A stretch of 53,510 nucleotides of DNA. Source: Oscillospiraceae bacterium. GTDB lineage: Bacteria > Bacillota > Clostridia > Oscillospirales > Ruminococcaceae. Both the position numbers and the translations under genes were made by a program. Shown here piece after piece: positions 39,687-47,093 of this stretch (positions within the stretch are counted from its first letter, which is position 1; every line of letters begins with the position of its first letter). The notes under the pieces were generated by a model, which searched no databases, was not told the origin of the DNA, and saw nothing but the letters and a program-made list of their open reading frames with translations. The stretch covers positions 1 to 53,510 of the forward strand of contig JAFSDS010000049.1 of the NCBI GenBank assembly GCA_017436125.1, written 5' to 3'.

Positions 39687-42617
39687 ATGAGCGATAATTT
39701 AAGACCGCTTTCTTTTGAAAAGCTGATGGGAATGCTTATTGAGGAACATAACGCAACCGGAAGCATTTTCGGAATAAAGGATTTTTATAAAGCCGGAAGA
39801 GCAAGACTGCCCATTTTCGGCATGAGGATTGAAAACCCCGTCGGTCCTGCCGCAGGTCCCCATACCCAGACAGCTCAGGGAATCATTGCCGCGTATCTTT
39901 CCGGCGCAAGATTTTTTGAGCTTAAAACCGTATGTCCGAAGGGCGAAAAGGCCGCAAAACCGAGCACCGATATCGGCGACCGCACTTATTCTTCCGAACA
40001 TCCTTCCGAGCTTTCCGTCGGGGAAGCCTTCGGCGAATACGTAAAAGCATGGTACGCGATAAAACTTATCAGCACCGCTTTTGAACTTGGCGTTCCGGAA
40101 GGATTTGTATTCAATATGTCCGTCGGCGGAAATCTTGAGGACCTTAAATCCGAAAAAATGAATGCCTTTATCGAAGGACTTAAATCCGCGGAATATACCC
40201 AGGTATGGCGCGAATGTGAAAACTGGGCAAGAGCCCATATGGACGAGCTTGACGGAATAGATAACACCTATCTTTCCGATATCAGCCCAAGGGTATGCAC
40301 CTCCGCTGTTTTTGTTCCGGACGAGGGCCTTTCCGCTGCAGAAATCGAAGAAGCCGCCGCATACCTTATTGAAGAAAAACGTCTTCATACCTTTGTAAGG
40401 ATAAGCCCGGATCTTCTCGGTTATTACACCATCCGCGGTATTCTTGATATAAACGGATATGACGACATTGAAATAAGCAAAGAACGCATGGAAAAAGGCG
40501 CACTTTATGATGATCTTAAACCGGCGTTCCTCCGCCTTCAGAATAAAGCGGATATGAACCGACTTGAATTCGGCGTAAAAGTCTGCGACGGACTTCAGAT
40601 CGAAAAAGCAAAAAGAACCCCGGTAGAAGGCGGACGCCTTACCGGAAGAGCGCTTTTCCCCATTGCATTCTCTCTTGCGGAAAAAATTGCAAACGACTTT
40701 GGCGGAGGACTTCGCATCTGTTTTGCCGGCGGCGCAGACTATTTTACCGCATCCAAGCTTTTTAATGCGGGGATCTGGCCCGTTACCCTTGTTTCCGATA
40801 TGCTTCGTCCCGGCGGCCTTGCAAGATTCAGACAGCTTGCGGATGACGTTTCAAAATGCGATTATGCCCAGTTCTCCGGAATCCTTACCTCCGATCTTCC
40901 GGATATCGAAAAAGAGGTTTATTCCGGCGGAAGATATAAAAACAAAGAAAATGCGGAACCCAAAAAGGCAGAAGGCCCCATTCCTCATATCAACTGCACA
41001 AAGGCACAGTGCAGAGCGGTTTGTCCCCTCGGAGCGGATATTCCTCTTGTTATGCGCCTTATAAGAAAGGGCAGAAGCCTTGATGCCCTTCGCGTTATCA
41101 TTGAACGCAACCCCATGCCGTTTACTGTTGAAAGCCTTTGCAGCCACCCCTGCATGGACGGATGTTCCAGAAGATTCTATGAATGTCCCCTCAACATAAG
41201 AGGAGAAAACTATCAGGCGGCAAAAAACGCATGCTTCGATCTTCTTGATGAGACCCAGCTCAAATCCGGAGCGGGCGCAAAAATAGCCGTTGTTGGCTGC
41301 GGCCCTGCGGGACTTTCAACCGCCTGCTTCCTTGCAAGACAGGGCGCAAAGGTTACCATTTTTGATAAAGAGTACCGCCCCGGCGGCGCTGTTACAAAAT
41401 ACATACCAAAATTCCGTATTGACGATGCGGATATCGAATGGGACGCAACCCTTATCCAGGCCCTCGGAATCGAGATGGAGCTTGGCGTTGAGGTAACCTC
41501 CCTCCGTGAACTTAGGAAACAGGGATTTGAAAAAATCGTTCTTGCAATCGGAGCGGGTAAGCAGAAGCATCTTAAATTTGCCTTCGGCAAAAGTATTTCC
41601 GCTCTTGATTTTCTTGCGGATTATAAGAGAAACCCTGAAGAAGCGGAAGAAACTGTTATGGGCAACGTAGTTGTTATCGGCGGCGGACATTCCGCTGTTG
41701 CCGCGGCAAGATGCGTTAAAAAGCTTTCCTCCGTTGACAGAGTTACCCTTGTTTTCGATAAACCGGAAAGCGAAATGACCGCTTCCATGGATGAGATAAA
41801 CGCCATGAAGAAGGAAGGCATCTTTATTGCCCCTAACCTTATTCCAAGCGGAGTTCGCGGCGGTCAGCTTCTCTGTCATGTTTCCGAACTTGGCGAACCG
41901 GATGAAAAAACCGGAATAAGACCTGTTATCGATACCGGCGCAAAAGATAAAGTTCCGGCGGATATCGCAATCAATGCCACCGGCGAAGAGATAGATGACA
42001 GCCTCTTTGATGAAATAGACAGCGCAACATATCTCGTTGGCAACGCAAACTTCGGCCATACCGAGGATATTGCAAAAGTCGTGGCGGATGCACAGAAACT
42101 CTGCAAAAAAATCGCGCACTGCCATTACGACAAATATGTTCCGGATAACGAAAGCGACGATCTTTCATTTATGGAAAAACGCGGAAAACTCTGTGCGGAC
42201 TGCAAAAAATGCGCTGAGGGCGAACGCTGCCTTGAATGCGACACTTTCTGTGGATTCTGCGTAGAAGTCTGTCCCAACAGAGCAAATCGGGTAATAAAAC
42301 TTTCCGACGGCAGCAGCCAGATCCTCCATATAAACGATTTCTGTGACGAATGCGGCGCCTGTGCAAGCAGCTGCCCCTATAACGGAGATCCCTGCAAAGA
42401 AAAATTCACCCTTTTCCTTGATGAGGAGGATTTCAAAAAAAGCGAAAACGACGGATTCTATGTAACCGGCGAAGCAAACAACTGCCGCTTCAGATATGAG
42501 GGAAAAGTGTTCAAATATGACCCGATAAACGGCCCTTTGGGCACGATTCCGGACGAAATCAGGGAGATGTGCGGTATCGTAATGAAGAGATATCCAAGAC
42601 TTATTAAAGTCTGGTAA
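39687..42617 (+). CDS. ygfK: YgfK-like multidomain iron-sulphur flavoprotein
   Basis: A 976-residue protein of the YgfK family (annotated as putative selenate reductase subunit; about 1030 residues in E. coli). Domain order: a dihydroorotate-dehydrogenase-like TIM barrel (about 1-400; MRIENPVGPAAGPHTQTAQG, RICFAGGADYFTASKLFNAGIWPVT); a cysteine-rich linker (CTKAQCRAVCPLGADIP, CSHPCMDGCSRRFYECPLN, about 430-510); an FAD/NAD(P)H oxidoreductase part (VVGCGPAGLSTACFLARQGA and VVIGGGHSAVAAAR); and a C-terminal ferredoxin-like part with CDTFCGFCVEVCPNRAN and CDECGACASSCPYNGDPC. YgfK genes are linked to anaerobic purine and urate breakdown and selenium-dependent hydroxylases. None of those partners (SsnA, XdhAC, YgeW-type) is in the window, so its electron acceptor here is open. 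Single gene with promoter and terminator. Confidence 0.88.
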   Translation: MSDNLRPLSFEKLMGMLIEEHNATGSIFGIKDFYKAGRARLPIFGMRIENPVGPAAGPHTQTAQGIIAAYLSGARFFELKTVCPKGEKAAKPSTDIGDRTYSSEHPSELSVGEAFGEYVKAWYAIKLISTAFELGVPEGFVFNMSVGGNLEDLKSEKMNAFIEGLKSAEYTQVWRECENWARAHMDELDGIDNTYLSDISPRVCTSAVFVPDEGLSAAEIEEAAAYLIEEKRLHTFVRISPDLLGYYTIRGILDINGYDDIEISKERMEKGALYDDLKPAFLRLQNKADMNRLEFGVKVCDGLQIEKAKRTPVEGGRLTGRALFPIAFSLAEKIANDFGGGLRICFAGGADYFTASKLFNAGIWPVTLVSDMLRPGGLARFRQLADDVSKCDYAQFSGILTSDLPDIEKEVYSGGRYKNKENAEPKKAEGPIPHINCTKAQCRAVCPLGADIPLVMRLIRKGRSLDALRVIIERNPMPFTVESLCSHPCMDGCSRRFYECPLNIRGENYQAAKNACFDLLDETQLKSGAGAKIAVVGCGPAGLSTACFLARQGAKVTIFDKEYRPGGAVTKYIPKFRIDDADIEWDATLIQALGIEMELGVEVTSLRELRKQGFEKIVLAIGAGKQKHLKFAFGKSISALDFLADYKRNPEEAEETVMGNVVVIGGGHSAVAAARCVKKLSSVDRVTLVFDKPESEMTASMDEINAMKKEGIFIAPNLIPSGVRGGQLLCHVSELGEPDEKTGIRPVIDTGAKDKVPADIAINATGEEIDDSLFDEIDSATYLVGNANFGHTEDIAKVVADAQKLCKKIAHCHYDKYVPDNESDDLSFMEKRGKLCADCKKCAEGERCLECDTFCGFCVEVCPNRANRVIKLSDGSSQILHINDFCDECGACASSCPYNGDPCKEKFTLFLDEEDFKKSENDGFYVTGEANNCRFRYEGKVFKYDPINGPLGTIPDEIREMCGIVMKRYPRLIKVW

Positions 42618-42688
42618 ACCGCATAAATAAGCCAAAAAACGGACATTTTAAAAGCCAAAAAACCTTTAAAAAAGAATAATTTTCCGTA

Positions 42689-42735
42689 AAAAAACGGGCA
42701 GGGTAGGGTAAACCCCTATTCTGCCCGTTTTTGTG
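42689..42735 (+). terminator. ygfK terminator
   Basis: The outer stem ACGGGCAG/CTGCCCGT with an inner GGGTA/TACCC-like part is followed by TTTTTG. Confidence 0.85.
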
Positions 42736-42862
42736 CATATTCGTGTCACACACAGTATTTTATTTTTAAAATAAATGCAAATTACGGTAAAGTTAAATAA
42801 AATTGATTTAAATTAGCATTGATTTTAAAAACAATTAATTATATAAAAATTATAATTTACTA

Positions 42863-42892
42863 TTGACAACACAGTATGACTTACTGTATAAT
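42863..42892 (+). promoter_or_regulatory. padR-rlmB promoter with operator-like dyad
   Basis: TTGACA (42863-42868), 18 bp, TATAAT (42887-42892). The dyad ACAGTA-TGACT-TACTGT (42871-42887) fills the spacer and touches the -10 box, a classic repressor position. PadR proteins often repress their own gene. Confidence 0.7.
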
Positions 42893-42913
42893 TCGAAGCG
42901 GATAGAAATATTT

Positions 42914-43009
42914 TTCCGGCAGAGAAAAATTTTGCCGGAAGAGCCGGGATTTTTATAAAAAATACCGGCAAAAAGGACTGAAAAAGCTGATTTTTTTCGG
43001 TCCGTTTTG
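42914..43009 (+). promoter_or_regulatory. Three-hairpin leader ending in a terminator-like stem
   Basis: The hairpins are TTCCGGCA/TGCCGGAA (42914-42940), GCCGG...CCGGC with paired A/T arms (42943-42969), and GGACTGAAAAA/TTTTTCGGTCC (42975-43003), the last followed by GTTTTG. The third could stop transcription before padR, an attenuation-like arrangement. Confidence 0.5.
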
Positions 43010-43067
43010 TATTAAAAAATGGCTTAAATAAGCCAAAAAACGCTGTTTTAACAGGAGGTGGGGAAAA

Positions 43068-43403
43068 TTGAGCGATGACGAGATCATTTCCGGTTTTGTA
43101 TCGGAACTTCGGCGCGGAACGGTCGTTTTGGGCGTTTTAAATCAGCTTTCCTCGCCTAAATACGGCTATTCACTTGGCCAGGAACTGACCGAAAAAGGCG
43201 TTCCTGTTGACGGAAATACGCTCTATCCCCTCTTAAGGCGGCTTGAAAGCCAGGGACTTTTAAAAAGTGAATGGGATATGAGCGAAGGAAAGCCAAGAAA
43301 ATACTATGTGCGTACCGCAAAAGGAACAAAAATCAACGCCCAGCTGCGTGATTACTGGATTGAAACGGTAGTGAATATATCCACACTTATGAAGGAAGAA
43401 TAA
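43068..43403 (+). CDS. PadR-family transcriptional regulator
   Basis: A 111-residue PadR subfamily 2 repressor. It has VSELRRGTVVLGVLNQLSSPKYGYSLGQELTEKGVPVDGNTLYPLLRRLESQGLLKSEWDMSEGKPRKYYVRTAKGTKIN, the complete winged helix with the conserved L-Y-P-x-L-x-R-L-E and P-R-K-Y-Y-x-x-T elements, and a short C-terminal helix for dimerisation. The start is a TTG at 43068 after ACAGGAGGTGGGGAAAA. PadR proteins bind small aromatics or membrane stressors and often control transporters. It is the first gene of a transcript that continues into rlmB and the pseudo-ATPase gene. Confidence 0.93.
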   Translation: MSDDEIISGFVSELRRGTVVLGVLNQLSSPKYGYSLGQELTEKGVPVDGNTLYPLLRRLESQGLLKSEWDMSEGKPRKYYVRTAKGTKINAQLRDYWIETVVNISTLMKEE

Positions 43404-43405
43404 TT

Positions 43406-44188
43406 ATGGATAAATATAGAGAAAAAGAAGATATCCGCGAAAACGAAGCGGATAAAGATAAGATCTGCGGAAGAAACGCGGTTATAGAAGCAATAAAATC
43501 CGGCAGAGAGATAGATAAAATCATGGTCGCAAAAGGCGCGACCAACCTCGGAAAGCTCTATGCCATGGCAAAGGATGCCGGCATCCCGGTAAAAGAAGTT
43601 GCTCCCATCAAAATTGATGAAATGGCAGCCGGCGCAAATGCCCAGGGCGTTGTTGCAATGGCCGCCGCTCATAAATATGCAACTATCGACGAGATTTTTG
43701 CCCTTGCGGAAGAAAGAGGAGAACCTCCCTTCATCATTATTGCGGACGGCCTTGAGGACGGACATAACCTCGGCGCGGTAATCCGTACTGCGGAATGCTG
43801 CGGCGCCCACGGCGTTATAATCCCGAAGCGCAGAAGCGTTGGCCTCAACTATGTTGTTGCAAAAACCTCCGTCGGCGCGGTTGAATATGTTCCCGTTGCA
43901 AGAGTTACCAACATCTCCAGAACCATAGATGAACTTAAAGAAAGAGGCGTTTGGATCTTTGGTGCGGACATGGACGGCGAAGCCCTCTGGTCAGCGGATC
44001 TTTCCGGCGCCATCGGTCTTGTTGTGGGTGCGGAAGGCGAAGGCGTAAGCCGCCTTGTTAAGGAAAAATGCGATTTTGTTGTTTCGCTCCCGATGCGCGG
44101 AAAAATCGAATCCCTTAACGCATCCGTTGCGGCTTCCGTAATGATGTATGAAGTAACAAGACAAAGACTTGGAATAAAAGCAAGATAA
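43406..44188 (+). CDS. rlmB: 23S rRNA 2'-O-ribose methyltransferase (RlmB/SpoU family)
   Basis: A 260-residue SPOUT-class rRNA methyltransferase. An L30e-like N-terminal substrate-binding domain (CGRNAVIEAIKSGREIDKIMVAKG) precedes the trefoil-knot domain: IADGLEDGHNLGAVIRTAECCGAHGVIIPKRRS, LVVGAEGEGVSRLVKEKCDFVVSLPMRGKIESLNASVAASVMMYEVTRQR. It uses S-adenosylmethionine. The gene lies 2 bases after padR, an unusual partnership, and 37 bases before the pseudo-ATPase gene with no terminator between. Confidence 0.94.
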   Translation: MDKYREKEDIRENEADKDKICGRNAVIEAIKSGREIDKIMVAKGATNLGKLYAMAKDAGIPVKEVAPIKIDEMAAGANAQGVVAMAAAHKYATIDEIFALAEERGEPPFIIIADGLEDGHNLGAVIRTAECCGAHGVIIPKRRSVGLNYVVAKTSVGAVEYVPVARVTNISRTIDELKERGVWIFGADMDGEALWSADLSGAIGLVVGAEGEGVSRLVKEKCDFVVSLPMRGKIESLNASVAASVMMYEVTRQRLGIKAR

Positions 44189-44225
44189 GTTGTTTTAAAT
44201 ATAATTTTTGAAGGGAAGGGGAAAA

Positions 44226-46802
44226 ATGGCAGGAAACGGATATTCGGTTGACGACATCCTTGAAGAGATCAGGCGCAAAAAAGAAAACGGCGCCGCTAAA
44301 GCAGCCGATTCCGGAGCAGAAGCGGGCTCCGGAGAAAATAAAGGCGATTTTTTTGAAATGCGTCAAAAAAATGCCCAGCCTGAAAAAACAGAAGTAAAAA
44401 AGGAGCCGGAGGCTCCCACCTATACCAAAAAATTTAAGGATGAGCCCATAACCACAAGGACCATCCAGGTGGATGATACTCTTTCTCAGTATTTCGGAAC
44501 TCCGACATGGAAAAATGAGAAAAAATCCAAAAAACAAAAGGAAGAAAGTCTTTCCGCAAAGGTAAACGTTGCCCCGGCGCACGAAACCAAAAAGGAGAAG
44601 ATCGATACCTATGTTCCGAAGGATTTTACCATCCATGACGATGCTCCGGTAAGCGGTTTTATAAAAAAAGCCGCAGAGGAAGCAAAACCTGCGGAAGAGG
44701 TAAAAAAGCCCGTTGAGGAAGTAAAACCGGCAGAAAAACCTGTGGAAAAAGCTCCGGAAAAAGAGGAAATCTCCACAGAGGATAAATTTGCCGCAGGCGC
44801 AGGCATCAACGGATTCGGAAATGCAAAGATCAGCAAGGAAAAAACAGATCTTACAAGCTCCGGAAACCATGATCTTTACAGGGAATTTATCGATAAACGC
44901 CACGACAAAGTTGCGGAATTTATGAAAAACGTTGCGGAACCCACCGATCAGGAAATACATATTCCTGAAGTTCCGGCAGCGGAACCTGTAAGAAATAAAT
45001 TTTCCGACCAGAGCAACGAGGACATCGCCAAAAAGCTTATGCAGGATATGCACGAGCCGGAGGATGATGATCCGGATGACTATGAAAACGAATCCCAGAA
45101 GGAAGCTGTTGAAAAGAACCTTTCCTTCCAGGTTACCGGACTTATCATCCGCGCGGTCATTATAGTTGTTCTCTTCCTCATAAGCCTTGGATTCTGCCTT
45201 TCTCCGATGCTTGGATACAGTCTTCCGGAGGCTGTTTCTTTTGAAAAATCCGGCATTGTTTTCCCGATAATCAACCTTGCGATAGTTTGTGTTGCGGCTC
45301 TTACCTGCCACGTTGCCGTTGGCGGCGGACTTATTTCTCTTATGAAGTTCCGCGCGGGAAACGACAGCTTTGCAACCTGCTCCGTAATCGGTGCGGCAGC
45401 TCTCGGAGTTGCCTTTATTGCGGATCCTTCCGCAATGTCCCCCGGCGGAGAAAATCTTTTCTTCCCGATAGTTATTCTTGGACTTTTCTTCAATACCATA
45501 GGAAAACTTCTTTCCGCACTTCGAATCAAGAACAACTTTGAAGTTCTTACCACCGGAAAGAAAAAATCCGCTCTTCTTCCTGTTCGTAATAAAGAACTTG
45601 CAAGAGAGCTTACCGGCCAGAGGGATGAAACTCCCCGCTTCTGCACCAGCGCAAAAGCAAAATTCTTTACAAGATTCCTCGAGCTCTCCTATCGTGACGA
45701 CGCAACCGAAAGCATTGCAAGAATAGTTTCTCCCATTGTTTTCCTTTGCTCCATTCTTGTTGGAATCATCGCATTCCTTCTTACCGGAAGGCTTTCCGAT
45801 GCAATAACCGGTTTTGCGGCTATCCTTTGCGTTGCGGCTCCTTTCTCCGCAACAATTGCGGGTGCCCTCCCGGTATTCCGCTCCTGCGGAGCTCTTAATG
45901 ATGAGGGCAGTATGATGGCCGGCGGATATACCGCAGAAACCTTTGCGGAAACCGATTCCGTCCTTCTTGATATCGAACAGCTTTTCCCGGACGGAAGCAT
46001 CATACTTCACGGAATAAAAACCTTTGCACAAGGAAGAATAGACGAAGCCATTCTTGATGCGGCATCCGTTATCTGCAGCACCAGAAGCACCCTTGGAAGT
46101 ATCTTCATCAATGTAGTTCAGGGAGACAGAAAACTTCTTAAACCCGTTGATACCATCATTTATGAAGACGGCATGGGCCTTTCCGCCTGGGTTGGCGGAA
46201 AGAGAGTTCTTATCGGTAACCGTGAACTTATGATAAACCACGGCATCGATATTCCTTCCCATGACTATGAAAACAAATACGTTGGCAGCGGCAAGGATAT
46301 CCTTTACCTTGCAAACAGCGGCGAACTTACCGCAATGTTTGTTCTCAGCTATCATGCAGACAGAGATGTTTACACATCCCTCGGCGTTATGGCGGAAAGA
46401 GGCGTTCGCCTTGTTATCAACTGCAGCGACCCCAACATCACCAAGAAGAAGCTCAGCGATATTTTCGGATATCCGGAAAGCCAGCTTAACCTTCTTTCTT
46501 CCAAATATCAGCAGAAATGCGCGGAACTTACCGAAGAGCGTGAAACCGCTCCGGCGGCGGCAGTTTATGACGGAAGCCTTTATGCGCTTTCAAATCTTCT
46601 CAACTGCTGCGGAATAATAAGACAGTCCTCCTTTGCGGCTGCTCTTATCGAGATGATAGGCATAATCCTCGGCTTTGTTCTTGTAACGATTTTCCTCTTT
46701 ACCGGAAATATCAGAAGCCTTGATATGTATATCCTTCTTGCGTTCCAGCTCTTCTGGCTCGTTGCAGTGACCGTTATTGTTTCGCTGCGTAAAAAAATCT
46801 GA
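44226..46802 (+). CDS. P1B-type-ATPase-like membrane pseudoenzyme with long acidic N-terminus
   Basis: An 858-residue protein. Residues 1-300 are a low-complexity, Lys/Glu/Pro-rich cytoplasmic region. Residues 305-548 hold six helices, and the end (803-852) two more, the eight-helix plan of P1B ATPases. The catalytic core is recognisable by spacing but not by residues. The C-P-C helix reads CVAAPFS (535-541). After SCGALNDEGSMMAGGYTAETFAETDSVLLD the phosphorylation loop DKTGTLT is DIEQLFP (582-588). The nucleotide domain keeps DGMGLSAWVGGKRVLIGNRE (648-667). TGD reads CSD (733-735), and the late GDGxNDxxA is gone, as is TGE. It is therefore almost surely not a pump and may be a sensor or scaffold. 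The start is the ATG at 44226 behind GAAGGGAAGGGG. It is co-transcribed with padR and rlmB. Confidence 0.72.
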   Translation: MAGNGYSVDDILEEIRRKKENGAAKAADSGAEAGSGENKGDFFEMRQKNAQPEKTEVKKEPEAPTYTKKFKDEPITTRTIQVDDTLSQYFGTPTWKNEKKSKKQKEESLSAKVNVAPAHETKKEKIDTYVPKDFTIHDDAPVSGFIKKAAEEAKPAEEVKKPVEEVKPAEKPVEKAPEKEEISTEDKFAAGAGINGFGNAKISKEKTDLTSSGNHDLYREFIDKRHDKVAEFMKNVAEPTDQEIHIPEVPAAEPVRNKFSDQSNEDIAKKLMQDMHEPEDDDPDDYENESQKEAVEKNLSFQVTGLIIRAVIIVVLFLISLGFCLSPMLGYSLPEAVSFEKSGIVFPIINLAIVCVAALTCHVAVGGGLISLMKFRAGNDSFATCSVIGAAALGVAFIADPSAMSPGGENLFFPIVILGLFFNTIGKLLSALRIKNNFEVLTTGKKKSALLPVRNKELARELTGQRDETPRFCTSAKAKFFTRFLELSYRDDATESIARIVSPIVFLCSILVGIIAFLLTGRLSDAITGFAAILCVAAPFSATIAGALPVFRSCGALNDEGSMMAGGYTAETFAETDSVLLDIEQLFPDGSIILHGIKTFAQGRIDEAILDAASVICSTRSTLGSIFINVVQGDRKLLKPVDTIIYEDGMGLSAWVGGKRVLIGNRELMINHGIDIPSHDYENKYVGSGKDILYLANSGELTAMFVLSYHADRDVYTSLGVMAERGVRLVINCSDPNITKKKLSDIFGYPESQLNLLSSKYQQKCAELTEERETAPAAAVYDGSLYALSNLLNCCGIIRQSSFAAALIEMIGIILGFVLVTIFLFTGNIRSLDMYILLAFQLFWLVAVTVIVSLRKKI

Positions 46803-46835
46803 TTACACCATTACCTTTCATATCTTTTTCCTTTC

Positions 46836-46892
46836 CAAAACGATAAAGCTCCGATGCTACCGCAGGCATCGGAGCTTTATCGTTTTATGGGA
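46836..46892 (+). terminator. Terminator after the pseudo-ATPase gene
   Basis: A very strong stem: AACGATAAAGCTCCGATGC pairs with its complement across 46839-46887 and is followed by TTTTATG. Confidence 0.9.
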
Positions 46893-46970
46893 TATCGGTA
46901 TTATTTTTATGAAATCTGGAGCGAAACATAAAAATATTCCGAATGCTCATAAAATTGATGCATCAAAATC

Positions 46971-46999
46971 TTGCAAGAAATGCAAAAATGGTATATTAT
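46971..46999 (+). promoter_or_regulatory. Promoter of the pseudokinase gene
   Basis: TTGCAA (46971-46976), 17 bp, TATTAT (46994-46999). The leader contains the hairpin CGCCGC-AAA-GCGGCG (47039-47053). Confidence 0.55.
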
Positions 47000-47093
47000 A
47001 TATTATGTATAGATATATTCTTATTTGAAGCGAACTATCGCCGCAAAGCGGCGAAAACCATATATTAAGTATTTTGTAAAGGGGGCAGTGAGT

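Larger units (their letters stand above)
42618..43067 (+). other. 450-base structured, AT-rich intergenic region upstream of padR
   Basis: There is no gene in this region. It holds the ygfK terminator, an AT-rich stretch, the padR promoter with operator-like dyad and a leader with three hairpins. The 17-base direct repeat AAATAAGCCAAAAAACG occurs near each end (42625-42641 and 43026-43042). In the second copy it forms part of the palindrome TGGCTTAAATAAGCCA (43020-43035). Confidence 0.7.

Noticed and set aside
44115..46355. Minus-strand frame of 746 codons
   Set aside because: Shadow of the pseudo-ATPase gene. The plus strand has the ribosome-binding site, membrane helices and family similarity; the antisense reading is Phe/Cys/Gly-rich with none.
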